From contig NZ_FOOQ01000002.1 in the NCBI RefSeq assembly GCF_900113245.1, positions 124,001 to 188,000 of the forward strand: a DNA stretch of 64,000 nucleotides, written 5' to 3'. Below, piece after piece: positions 1 through 7,893 of the stretch. Source of the stretch: Halopelagius inordinatus (GTDB taxonomy: Archaea; Halobacteriota; Halobacteria; Halobacteriales; Haloferacaceae). Position 1 is the stretch's first letter. Each line of letters opens with the position of its first letter. The notes under the pieces are model-generated. The model saw only the letters and a list, made by a program, of their open reading frames with translations. It searched no databases and had not been told where the DNA came from. The position numbers and the translations under genes were made by a program.

Positions 1-2
1 GT

Positions 3-782
3 ACCGAGGTTGGGGACGGTCGGCGCACCGTGTACGCCGACGTCGACGCGATGCTCGAAGGCGCTCGAAACGACTACTGGCGGCTCACCGTCCGCGAGAA
101 CCTTCGATACTTCGCGACCATCGGCGGGGTCGACCCGGATTCGGTGTCGGCGCGGCACGACCGTCTGCTGGAGCGTCTCGACCTCACCGAGAAAGCCGAC
201 ACGCCCGTCAGAGAGCTGTCGCGCGGGATGAAACAGAAGGTGTCGCTCGCGAGCGTGCTCGCGGGCGGTGCCGAACTCGTCTTCCTCGACGAGCCGACGC
301 TGGGACTCGACGTCGAGAGTTCCCGGACGCTCCGGAGCGAACTCCGCCGCCTCGCGGCCGAGGACGGACTCACTATCGTCGTCAGCAGCCACGACATGAG
401 CGTCATCGAGGACGTCTGCGACCGAGTCGTCGTGATGTCCGACGGACGAATCGTCGCCGACGATACGGTCGATGCGCTCCTGCAGAGAGCCGACCGAAAC
501 ACCGTCCGCATCACGAGTCCGGACCTCGACGACGAAACTCTCGCATCGCTCAGAGCGCAGTTCGACGTGCGCGGTTCAGAGCGACGCGGCGACAGCGTTC
601 GCATCGAAGTCGCGGCCGCGGGCGACGAACTGTACGCGCTGATGGACCATCTCCGCGACGCGGACGTCGCGCTCGAACACGTGCGAACCGCCGAACCCGA
701 CCTAGAGGACGTGTTCGTCTCTCTGACCGGGGACGCGAACGGACTGGCAGGGTCGGCCGCCGAGAGCCGGTGGTCGCAGTGA
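3..782 (+). CDS. ABC transporter ATP-binding protein (5'-truncated)
   Basis: ATPase subunit of an ABC exporter, acting at the inner face of the membrane. The gene enters the window already open, so the Walker A loop lies upstream and only the last 259 residues are visible. They hold the signature LSRGMKQK (about visible residue 72), Walker B LVFLDEP (about 92) and the H-loop VVSSHD (about 128). An ABC-2/CcmA-type C-terminal extension follows. A GTG at 30 is in frame, but coding continues upstream of it without a stop. The stop overlaps the start of the permease gene by 13 nt, which indicates co-translation. The substrate cannot be told from sequence. Confidence 0.93.
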   Translation, partial: TEVGDGRRTVYADVDAMLEGARNDYWRLTVRENLRYFATIGGVDPDSVSARHDRLLERLDLTEKADTPVRELSRGMKQKVSLASVLAGGAELVFLDEPTLGLDVESSRTLRSELRRLAAEDGLTIVVSSHDMSVIEDVCDRVVVMSDGRIVADDTVDALLQRADRNTVRITSPDLDDETLASLRAQFDVRGSERRGDSVRIEVAAAGDELYALMDHLRDADVALEHVRTAEPDLEDVFVSLTGDANGLAGSAAESRWSQ

Positions 783-1645
783 CGGCGGGCATCGACACCG
801 AGGACCCGAAATCGGTGCCGTCCGGCGGGCCGAACCCCTCCGACGCGGGCGACGGACGCGACGCCCCGCGCCCGGCGACGTACTACCACCTCGCACGCGC
901 GGTTCTGTACCGCGAATACCTGCTTTTCGTGCGGTACCCGGCCAACGCGGTCGGCGGAATCGTCGTCGCGTTGTTCTTCTTCGGCGTGCTGTTTTACGGC
1001 GGACGGCTGTTAGCCGGGCGAGCACTCACCGACTCGCTCGAAGGCATCGTCGTCGGCTACTTCCTGTGGACGCTCTCTGTCGGCGCGTACTCGTCGGTCT
1101 CGAACGACATCGGAAACGAGGTGCAGTGGGGCACGCTCGAACGCCACATCACCACGCCGTTCGGGTTCGCTCCGGTCGCGCTACTGAAGGGAATCGCGAA
1201 AGTCGTCCGGACGTTTCTCACGTCCGCAGTCGTGCTCGCGGTGATGCTGTTTCTCACGGGGACGACGCTCAGCCTCGACCCCGTCACCGTCGTCGTCGTC
1301 GCGGGGCTAGCGATCACCTCGGTGCTAGGACTCGGGTTCGCCGCCGGCGGCGTCACCGTTCTCTACAAGCGAATCGGCAACTGGCTCAACCTCTTGCAGT
1401 TCGGCTTTATCGCCCTGATATCCGCGCCGGTGTTGGACGCGCCGTGGACTCGATTTCTGCCGCTGGCTCACGGCAGCGCACTACTCCAACGAGCGATGGT
1501 GGACGGGGTCAGACTGTGGGAGTTCGGGGCCGGAGAGCTCGGACTGCTCGTCGCCGTCGCTCTCGGCTACCTCCTCGGAGGCTACGTCGTGTTCCACTAC
1601 GCGACGCGGCGCGCGCGACGACTCGGCGTACTCGGCGATTACTGA
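770..1645 (+). CDS. ABC-2 type transporter permease
   Basis: Membrane subunit partner of the preceding ATPase (291 aa). After a polar, acidic N-terminal segment of about 45 residues there are roughly six hydrophobic segments, beginning with NAVGGIVVALFFFGVLFYGG (about residues 59-78). This is the usual ABC-2 permease arrangement. The GTG start at 770 lies inside the end of the ATPase gene. Exporters of this type move drugs, lipids or polysaccharides, and nothing here picks one substrate. It is probably the last gene of the operon, because the next gene has its own AT-rich promoter-like element near 1732-1745. Confidence 0.9.
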   Translation: MVAVTAGIDTEDPKSVPSGGPNPSDAGDGRDAPRPATYYHLARAVLYREYLLFVRYPANAVGGIVVALFFFGVLFYGGRLLAGRALTDSLEGIVVGYFLWTLSVGAYSSVSNDIGNEVQWGTLERHITTPFGFAPVALLKGIAKVVRTFLTSAVVLAVMLFLTGTTLSLDPVTVVVVAGLAITSVLGLGFAAGGVTVLYKRIGNWLNLLQFGFIALISAPVLDAPWTRFLPLAHGSALLQRAMVDGVRLWEFGAGELGLLVAVALGYLLGGYVVFHYATRRARRLGVLGDY

Positions 1646-1767
1646 CTCGGCTTTCGCCGTGCAACCGCCTCGCGTGGGACGCGTTTTCCACCGTCGAACG
1701 GTAGTTCCGCTGGAGATACGTTCTCCTCTAAGAAAATTTATGAGAGAGGAATCTACAGAACTCGACG

Positions 1768-3324
1768 ATGCTCGCTGTCCTCCGTGCAGGCCTGCGCGTC
1801 GCGTTGAACCGCCAGCGCGTCTTCGGCCTCTCAGTAGGAGTCCTCCTCTTCGAGGGCCTCGTCCGCGTCGCTCTCGCTGCCCTCCACCCGGTTTTGTCTC
1901 TCCTCTGTCCTCCGCTCGTCTCGCTCCTCGCGCTCGGTTCGGCTGCGCCGACCGTTCGCACCGCCGTCGTCGCCCCGGAGGCGACACCCGACTGGACCGT
2001 CCGTTCGACGCTCCGCGAGCGCGGTGCTCGGCTCTGTGCGGTCGCCGTCAGCGGTCACCTCGTCTCGCTCGCTCTCGGCGCGGCCGGGTTTCTCGTCGTC
2101 GATACCGCACTCAGAGCGGTGATTTACGCTGCGGGCGGTACCGTCCCGACGGCCGTCGTCGTCCTGACCCCGTTCGCAGGCGTCGCCGCGGGAACGTTCG
2201 TCGCGTGGGGGCTGATCGCACCGACGGTAGCGCGCGTCGTCTCCGGAACCGGACTCGGCGATGCCGCCACCGCCTCCGTCCGTGCGATAGGTGACCGGCG
2301 GCGAACCAGTCGCGTGCTCTGTCTCCACGCCGCGTGCGTTCTCGTCGCTGCCGGCGCGTTCGGCGTCTGTCTGGTTCTCGGGAGCGACCGCTACGCGACA
2401 CAGGAGGCGGCGGTCGTCGCCCTTCTGGTGGGTGTCGCAGTCACCACCGTCACGCTCACGATTCTCGGTGCGTTCGTCTACCCGATACACGTCGCCCTCG
2501 CCGCCGAACGCGCCGACGAGACGCAGACCGTGCCGGTGCGTCGCGTCGCCCTCGCCGCCGTTCTCGTCGCGGGACTCGTCGTCGGCGCGGCGGCAATTCG
2601 CGTGACCGACGCGCGTCCGTCGACTGGCCCGTCCGCGTCGGCGTCGCTCCCCGGAGACGCGACAGACGCCTACGCAACCGCCCTCGACCGCACGGCCTCC
2701 GAAGACCACCGCGTCGTCGTTCGCGAGGTGAGAGACGGCGAACGGTCGGTTTCGACGACGGTTCTAGAGCGCTCCGCGCGCCGGTACCTGACCGCGCGCA
2801 GGTCCGACGGGCGGACGTCGGTCGGGTACGCCGACAGCGGCGTCAGCTACAACTTCGGCGGCTCCTCCGGCGTTCTCCCGTACGCCGCGAGCGAACGCCG
2901 CGTCGGCGGCGGTGTCGCACGCGCGCTTCCGTACTACTGGTACGTCCGCGACGAGTACAGTCTCAGTCGCGGAATCGGCTACGGCCTTCCCGAATCCCGA
3001 ACCGGGAGGTGGACGACGGTGGCAGCGGAAAACGGGACGCGGACGCTCGAACTGGCGGACGGCCCGGCGGTGTTCGCCGCACTCTACGACGCTCCCGCCG
3101 AGAACGGACGCTACGAGACGGCGGTGATTCGGATGCGCGTCGATACCGACCGCGGCGTCGTCGTCGGTGGCCGTACGCGCCTGAACGCGACGGTCGGCGA
3201 GAGGCGGGTGATTCGAAACGTCAGTTACGCCGTCGAAACCGGAGACGGCGTGGACGCGCGCCGACCGTCCGTCCTCGGACCCCGCTCCGTCGGTGAGTGG
3301 ACGTGGGACCTCTTTGCGTACTGA
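1768..3324 (+). CDS. Polytopic membrane protein with C-terminal soluble domain, function unknown
   Basis: Protein of 518 aa that I do not recognise. Residues 1 to about 285 contain around seven hydrophobic helices. Residues 290-518 are polar, rich in Arg, Tyr and Ser, and probably form an extracytoplasmic domain following the last helix (about 265-282). An AT-rich element (GAAAATTTATGAG, near 1732-1745) lies about 30 nt before the ATG, consistent with its own near-leaderless promoter. The neighbouring ABC genes run in the same direction but end 122 nt earlier. It looks like a haloarchaeal membrane protein of unknown role; no enzyme motif is visible. Confidence 0.8.
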   Translation: MLAVLRAGLRVALNRQRVFGLSVGVLLFEGLVRVALAALHPVLSLLCPPLVSLLALGSAAPTVRTAVVAPEATPDWTVRSTLRERGARLCAVAVSGHLVSLALGAAGFLVVDTALRAVIYAAGGTVPTAVVVLTPFAGVAAGTFVAWGLIAPTVARVVSGTGLGDAATASVRAIGDRRRTSRVLCLHAACVLVAAGAFGVCLVLGSDRYATQEAAVVALLVGVAVTTVTLTILGAFVYPIHVALAAERADETQTVPVRRVALAAVLVAGLVVGAAAIRVTDARPSTGPSASASLPGDATDAYATALDRTASEDHRVVVREVRDGERSVSTTVLERSARRYLTARRSDGRTSVGYADSGVSYNFGGSSGVLPYAASERRVGGGVARALPYYWYVRDEYSLSRGIGYGLPESRTGRWTTVAAENGTRTLELADGPAVFAALYDAPAENGRYETAVIRMRVDTDRGVVVGGRTRLNATVGERRVIRNVSYAVETGDGVDARRPSVLGPRSVGEWTWDLFAY

Positions 3325-3384
3325 GTCCGGTGACGCGGTCCGACCGGCGAGAGTTCGAGGTCCGGCGCTGCCGCGGTTACCCCC

Positions 3385-4389
3385 TCACTCGGTGTCGCCC
3401 GCCGACGGCCACTGCCGCGCGTCGGATTCGACGAGTCCGAGTAACATCCGACGCCGGTCGTCTAACTCGGCGAGGCTGGCCGCGAACTCGTCGTCGGAGA
3501 CCGTGGGAACGCCTGCTTCGCGGAGGGCATCGAGATCCGGAGACGGCGGTGTTCGGTCCGCGGGCTCGACGAACGCTGTTTCGAGGGTTTGCAAGTAGGT
3601 GTGGACGCCCGAACGTGCGTTGTCGATAACGACTTCGTCAGGTCGGTCCTGCTGTGGAACTCCGAATCTAAAGAGCGTCAACGCCTCGTCGAGAACGGCG
3701 ACCCCTATCGTGGGGGCTTGCTCGGCCCGCGGCGTGTGAAAGTAGTGGAGGACGGGGTAGGCCTTGTGATTCGACGTGAGCGTGTTCACCTGAGACACGT
3801 ACGTGTTGAGAGGCAGGTCCAGCCCTCGGAACTCCTCGCCGGTCCATCCCTTCCGAACGATCTCCGTGCCGCGCGTGCCGAACCCGCTCACGCCCATGGC
3901 GAACGCGCGCTTTTGAGTGACCGCGTCTAACACCGAGAGGATGTAGGTGACGGTCAGTGTCACAAAGAGCATCCCGCTCCCCGTCGCGAGGATGGTCGTG
4001 AGCTGCCAGATTCCGCTCCCGGGAACGAAATCTCCGTTTCCCAGCGTAAACATCGTGTATCCCGTGAAGTAGAGCAGGTCGGCCCAAGAGACGGCGCCTC
4101 TGTTCAGCGTATCGACGAGGGCGCCGTCTACGCTCGCATAGATGAGAGTCCACCCGCTCCAGAGGAGCGCAATCCACACCGAGAGGCCGACGACGAAGAC
4201 TAGCGGCCCCGAGAGACTGAGCACGCGCGAGTTCTGCCCCGCTAGCTTCCGTAACGTTCGCCACGACCACGACATCAATCGAGACGTAAGCGGCCCGGCG
4301 CCTCCCTCGACCCAGAGCGTCGTCCACAGAAGGTCCACGACGACGAGTACGAGAAGGAGTGCGCCGAGCGCGAAGTAGACGAGATTCAT
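3385..4389 (-). CDS. Potassium channel-like membrane protein (ion_trans_2 type)
   Basis: Probable potassium-selective pore. The 334-aa product has hydrophobic segments at about 3-25, 58-85 and 128-155. A pore loop precedes the last one and carries TLGNGD (115-120), a variant of the T-x-G-[YF]-G-D selectivity filter. Residues 160-334 are cytoplasmic and do not look like a canonical RCK domain. I chose the ATG at 4389 because the membrane domain starts there and GGTGGTGA precedes it. The same frame stays open for 90 more residues, but that stretch is Arg/Gly-rich and unlike the rest. The gene stands alone. Confidence 0.85.
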   Translation of the reverse strand: MNLVYFALGALLLVLVVVDLLWTTLWVEGGAGPLTSRLMSWSWRTLRKLAGQNSRVLSLSGPLVFVVGLSVWIALLWSGWTLIYASVDGALVDTLNRGAVSWADLLYFTGYTMFTLGNGDFVPGSGIWQLTTILATGSGMLFVTLTVTYILSVLDAVTQKRAFAMGVSGFGTRGTEIVRKGWTGEEFRGLDLPLNTYVSQVNTLTSNHKAYPVLHYFHTPRAEQAPTIGVAVLDEALTLFRFGVPQQDRPDEVVIDNARSGVHTYLQTLETAFVEPADRTPPSPDLDALREAGVPTVSDDEFAASLAELDDRRRMLLGLVESDARQWPSAGDTE

Positions 4390-4763
4390 CGTCTCACCAC
4401 CGCCACCGAGAGCGATTCGCGCCGAGTTTTCCTCCCCGGCGAACTCCGACGGAGCCGATATCGGCGTCGCGCGGACGCCGGGCCCTCGCGCGCCTCGAAG
4501 CCTGTCACGCCTCACAGTTGGGTGCTCTGTCCCATAGCCTTCGGGGCCGATACGACCTCCGTGGAAGACGGTGTTCGACGAGCGAGTCGGTAGCCGCCCC
4601 GTGGTGACTCTTTCCATCCGAACTCCGGGCCACCGAACCGAGTCGCCGAACACTGCCACAGAGTGCCGCTGACGCGTGCGTTTGTCGCTCGGCGGCCGCG
4701 GAAGCGGTCCGGCGCGCCTGCCGAGAAGAATTTGGTCGTGGCGGACGCCTAGACACTATTGCA
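4390..4763. other. Intergenic region between divergent genes
   Basis: A 374-nt gap between the minus-strand channel gene and the plus-strand HalOD1 gene. A weak TATA-like stretch (minus-strand GAAAACTCG, near 4418) sits about 29 nt before the channel start. AAGAATTTGG (4726-4735) lies upstream of the HalOD1 gene. Otherwise I see only GC-rich sequence and reading frames without protein-like composition, and no RNA gene. Confidence 0.5.
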
Positions 4764-5039
4764 ATGGATGACCACCCCGAACGCCGACGCTACTTCCCCG
4801 GCGACGAGGATGTCGCGCTCAGTGAAGTCGTCCTCGAAGCCGTCCAAGCCCACGAGAACGCGTCGTTTCGCGACGACGAGTTCACGCTGTACGACCACAT
4901 CCACCCCGACGCCATCGACATGCTGTTCAAAAACACCTCGGACGTGGAAGTCAGCGTCAAGATTCACCTCACGAACGTCACCGTGAGTCTCTGGAGCGAC
5001 GGCGGAATCGACGTCCGCGTCACCGACAACGTGGGATAG
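4764..5039 (+). CDS. HalOD1 output domain protein
   Basis: A 91-aa protein that is essentially a single HalOD1 domain, a haloarchaeal output domain often found at the end of signalling proteins. The pattern seen is an N-terminal helix (LSEVVLEAVQAHEN), the LYDHIHPDAIDMLF segment (about 43-56), then a strand-rich end (VEVSVKIHLTNVTVSLWSDG). No sensor, kinase or receiver domain is attached and none lies next to it, so its partner is unknown. The start follows GCA at 4761-4763 with no clear Shine-Dalgarno sequence. Confidence 0.82.
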   Translation: MDDHPERRRYFPGDEDVALSEVVLEAVQAHENASFRDDEFTLYDHIHPDAIDMLFKNTSDVEVSVKIHLTNVTVSLWSDGGIDVRVTDNVG

Positions 5040-5159
5040 GTTCGTCGACAGACTGTCGGTCGTTCGGTCATCCGTCGGGTCCGCCGAGAGATAGGCAACG
5101 CAGACAGTAGTCCGCAGGGGGCAAACAGCCTCTTGCCTCTCACGGGCGAACTGCGTATC

Positions 5160-5516
5160 GTGTTTGGTGCGTACACGATAGGCAAGAAAGCGGTACAGTT
5201 CGGGTACAAACGGTACGGCGTCCCGGGGGCAGTCGCGTCGGGCGGGGCGGCACTCGCCGGATACGTCGTCGTGCGACGAGCGCTGAAGTCGTCGACGAAC
5301 TCCGGCGACGTCACGTCGGCCATCGACGCCGGAGAGATAAAGCGCGCGGTCGAAAGAGAGGGACTCGCGGCGGTACAGGACAGAGAGACGCTCGACTCCG
5401 CGATAAACAAAGAGAAGTTAGATTCCGTCGTCGATATGGACGACGTCCAATCGTCGGCGGCCGAGGAGTCCGACGAGATGGCCGATTCGGACGGAGAGAC
5501 GGACACCGACGCGTAA
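5160..5516 (+). CDS. Small membrane-associated acidic protein, unknown function
   Basis: About 118 aa with one hydrophobic segment (YGVPGAVASGGAALAGYVVV, about 20-39) flanked by basic residues. A charged tail follows with a loosely repeating pattern (AIDAGEIKRAVEREGL, then LDSAINKEKLDSVVD) and a Glu/Asp-rich C-terminus. I do not recognise the family. The start is uncertain: GTG at 5160 gives MFGAYTIGKK, which fits a membrane-anchored N-terminus, while an in-frame TTG at 5133 would add nine residues. It follows the HalOD1 gene by 120 nt on the same strand and may share its transcript. Confidence 0.65.
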   Translation: MFGAYTIGKKAVQFGYKRYGVPGAVASGGAALAGYVVVRRALKSSTNSGDVTSAIDAGEIKRAVEREGLAAVQDRETLDSAINKEKLDSVVDMDDVQSSAAEESDEMADSDGETDTDA

Positions 5517-5528
5517 GCGACTCTCGGG

Positions 5529-6164
5529 CTACCGACCGCGACGCCCCTTCGTCTGTCGATAGTCGCGCGCGAAGACGCTTTCTAAGAGGTGGTCGACGAA
5601 CGCCTCGCTCTGTTCGTCGGTCTGACGGTCGAGTTCGACCATCGGCACGAGTTCGAACCCTCGGCCCCGGATGGTCGTGGCGTGTTCCTCGTCCACGTCG
5701 AAACTGTCGGGGCGGCGCGTCGTGTAGTCGATGGCGAGTGCTTCGAGGGCGCGTTGCCCGACGGGGACGATAATCTCGGGGTTTATCATCCGAATCTCGG
5801 CGTTGAGGTACGGTTCGCACGTCAGCACCTCCTCGTCCGTCGGCGGGCGGTCGGGGTTTCGACACCGCGTCAGATAGGTGAGAAAGACGTTCTGGAGGTC
5901 CGGCCTCTCGGAGTCGGGCGGGGACCGAGAGAAGCCCAACTCGCCGAGAACGGCTTGGAGTTTCTCGCCCTCCGCGTCGCCCGTGAAGGGAACGCCCGTG
6001 CGGTCTGCTCCTTCGCTCGGTTGTTCCGCGACGAAGAGGAACTCAGCGCCGACGTCGCCGTATCCGTGCGCGATAGACGTTCGAGTCTCACAGAGTTCCG
6101 GGCAGTTCGTACACCCTTCGTCCATGTTGAACGGATTTTCGAGCGTGTCCTGTTCTGCGTCCAC
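5529..6164 (-). CDS. Uracil-DNA glycosylase superfamily protein (family 4-like, iron-sulfur)
   Basis: Member of the family 4 UDG group, which excises uracil from DNA and carries a 4Fe-4S cluster. In 211 aa I see the N-terminal cysteines of GCTNCPELC (about 17-25) and a second pair in LTRCRNP...VLTC (about 100 and 115). A degenerate version of the glycosylase motif A reads AEQPSEGADRTGVPFTG. The usual C-terminal His motif (HPS/HPA-like) is missing; the region reads LVPMVELDRQTD. So it may bind cluster and DNA without classical uracil excision. The gene is preceded by a GC-rich hairpin in its presumed leader. Confidence 0.8.
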   Translation of the reverse strand: MDAEQDTLENPFNMDEGCTNCPELCETRTSIAHGYGDVGAEFLFVAEQPSEGADRTGVPFTGDAEGEKLQAVLGELGFSRSPPDSERPDLQNVFLTYLTRCRNPDRPPTDEEVLTCEPYLNAEIRMINPEIIVPVGQRALEALAIDYTTRRPDSFDVDEEHATTIRGRGFELVPMVELDRQTDEQSEAFVDHLLESVFARDYRQTKGRRGR

Positions 6165-6221
6165 GTTCGCCCCTCGGGCGCGACGGGGAAAAGCGTCTCC
6201 TCTGGCGGCGCCGCGGGCGGC

Positions 6222-6240
6222 GCGGGCGCACCGCGCCCGC
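6222..6240 (-). other. Perfect GC-rich hairpin upstream of the UDG-like gene
   Basis: An 8-bp perfect inverted repeat with a 3-nt loop: GCGGGCGC, ACC, GCGCCCGC. On the minus strand it lies between a TATA-like stretch (CTTTACTTTC, near 6267-6276) and the UDG-like start at 6164, so it would sit in that gene's leader. It could instead end the mrp operon transcript, although no T-tract follows immediately. Confidence 0.5.
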
Positions 6241-6376
6241 CGAGCGTCGGACTCGGGGGTGCGTAGTGAAAGTAAAGCCGGACGAGACAGTACCGAAACG
6301 GAGGTCTCTCCGACGGAGAGAGGACGTAGCGCCGGTGGGCGCGCCGAGCAAGCGATGAAAGTGAACGCGAACGCGC

Positions 6377-6646
6377 CTACTCCTTCCGGAGGCCGCCCTC
6401 GGCTTTGATGTCCATGATGTGGCGGACGTTGAGATATATCTCCTCGGGCGAGGTGTCCTCGTCGGGGTCGTACAGGTCGCTGACGCGGTAGAGGATGGCG
6501 GCGACCTGCTTGCTCTCTGAGGTGTCGCCGTAGATGTCGTCGGCGATGTCGCGGAGGCGGGCGCGGCGTTCGGCGTCCGCCTCGAAGGCGGCGTCCGAGT
6601 CGGGGGCCATCTCCCAGTCGGGTTCCCCGTCGCCTTTCCTGCTCAT
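6377..6646 (-). CDS. Conserved haloarchaeal acidic protein, unknown function
   Basis: An 89-aa acidic protein starting MSRKGDGEPDWEM. It is probably helical in the middle (ARLRDIADDIYGDTSESKQV, about 29-48) and ends IYLNVRHIMDIKAEGGLRKE. No domain name comes to mind. The start at 6646 overlaps the mrp stop (ATGA), so it is translated directly after mrp in the same operon. This close coupling suggests a role linked to iron-sulfur carrier function, but that is inference from position only. Confidence 0.8.
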   Translation of the reverse strand: MSRKGDGEPDWEMAPDSDAAFEADAERRARLRDIADDIYGDTSESKQVAAILYRVSDLYDPDEDTSPEEIYLNVRHIMDIKAEGGLRKE

Positions 6647-7689
6647 CTGTTCGCGGCCCCGCGTCGGCGGACGACGCCGGTCATGTCCGCGACGTTCTCG
6701 GTGACGAGTCGGAACGCGTCCGCCGTCTCGTTGTCCTCGTCTAAGACGACCGGGTCGCCGCCGTCGCCCCCCGTTCTGACCGCCGGGTCGAGGGGGAGAG
6801 AGCCGAGAAACGGCATGTCGTTCTCCGCGGCGAACGCCTCGCCGCCGCCCGTGCCGAAGATGTCGTGTTCGCCGCCGCAGTCGGGACAGACGAAGGTGGA
6901 CATGTTCTCGACGATGCCGAGGACGTTCGTGTCGTGTTTGCCGAACATCCGGAGTCCCTTCCGGGCGTCGTCCACCGCGACGTCCTGCGGCGTCGTGACG
7001 ATGACCGCGCCGGTAAGCGGGAGGGTCTGGAGGATGGTCAACTGCGTGTCGCCCGTCCCCGGCGGTAAGTCGAGCACCATGTAGTCGAGTTCGCCCCACT
7101 CTACGTCTTCGACCAGTTGCGTCAGAATCTTGTGGACCATCGGGCCGCGCCAGATGACCGGGTCGTCCTCGCCGACGAGAAAGGCCATGGACATCAGTTT
7201 CACGCCGTATCGCTCCGGCGGGATGATGCTCTCCGACGAGGTGGCCTGCGGCGCTTCGTCGGCGGCGACCATCCGCGGGACGTTCGGGCCGTAGACGTCG
7301 GCGTCGAACAGGCCCACTTTCGCGCCCATCTGCGAGAGTCCGGCCGCGAGGTTGACGGCGACGGTGGACTTTCCGACGCCGCCCTTTCCGGAGGCGACGG
7401 CGATGATGTTTTTCACTCCCGGTAACACCGTCTCGTCCGACGAGAGGTCGGAGGGGACGGAAGCCGTGAGTTCGACGTCCAAGTCGGTGTCCGCGAGGGC
7501 CTCCCGCACGTCGGCGGCGATGTCGGTTTCGGTCGGCGAGTACGGCGCGCCGAGTGCGAGTGAGATGCGGACGACGCCGGCGTCCTCGTCCACGTCCACG
7601 GCGTTGACGAGTCCGAGAGAGACGATGTCGCCGCCGAGGTCGGGGTCCTCGACCGCGCGGAGACGGTCGCGTACCGCTTCGTCGTTCAT
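6643..7689 (-). CDS. Mrp/ApbC (Nbp35-type) iron-sulfur cluster carrier ATPase
   Basis: P-loop ATPase that carries and delivers 4Fe-4S clusters to apoproteins in the cytoplasm. The 348-aa protein has an N-terminal MIP18/DUF59-like domain (about 1-80). The deviant Walker A motif GKGGVGKST (about 101-109) follows, with DLPPGTGD (about 212) and the cluster-binding CPDC (about 270). Length and layout are typical. It is the first gene of a two-gene minus-strand operon. The start lies about 200 nt from the divergent moaA gene, whose product is itself an iron-sulfur enzyme. Confidence 0.95.
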   Translation of the reverse strand: MNDEAVRDRLRAVEDPDLGGDIVSLGLVNAVDVDEDAGVVRISLALGAPYSPTETDIAADVREALADTDLDVELTASVPSDLSSDETVLPGVKNIIAVASGKGGVGKSTVAVNLAAGLSQMGAKVGLFDADVYGPNVPRMVAADEAPQATSSESIIPPERYGVKLMSMAFLVGEDDPVIWRGPMVHKILTQLVEDVEWGELDYMVLDLPPGTGDTQLTILQTLPLTGAVIVTTPQDVAVDDARKGLRMFGKHDTNVLGIVENMSTFVCPDCGGEHDIFGTGGGEAFAAENDMPFLGSLPLDPAVRTGGDGGDPVVLDEDNETADAFRLVTENVADMTGVVRRRGAANR

Positions 7690-7809
7690 GCTTCACACGT
7701 CGGGTGAAACGCCGATAAGGGTTGTGAAGGGGGAGGGTCGTCGGGGCCGCGTCGGCGGGCCGGTTTCGGGGCGTCGGTCTCCGCGGACCGTTTCCGACCG
7801 CCGCCGAGA

Positions 7810-7848
7810 GCGGGGGGTGCGTAACCGTCTTCGGTTACGGTCCCCCGC
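7810..7848. other. Long near-perfect hairpin between mrp and moaA
   Basis: Inverted repeat with an outer 7-bp stem GCGGGGG/CCCCCGC (7810-7816 with 7842-7848). Two GT wobble pairs and one bulged G come next, then an inner 8-bp stem CGTAACCG/CGGTTACG closing on a TCTT tetraloop. It lies between two divergent genes, upstream of the presumed moaA transcription start, so it is not an ordinary terminator. Its role is unknown. Confidence 0.6.
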
Positions 7849-7893
7849 GGTGCGACAGCGAATTTATCAACGACGGCGGCCAGGGTTGGGTAT

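Noticed and set aside
4390-4659. N-terminal extension of the potassium channel
   Set aside because: The 90-residue in-frame extension is Arg/Gly-rich and lacks membrane or domain signals; a Shine-Dalgarno-like GGTGGTGA supports the ATG at 4389.
6377-7696. A single 439-residue protein
   Set aside because: The upper part is the shifted frame of mrp; only the last 89 codons, beginning at the overlapping ATG at 6646, look real.
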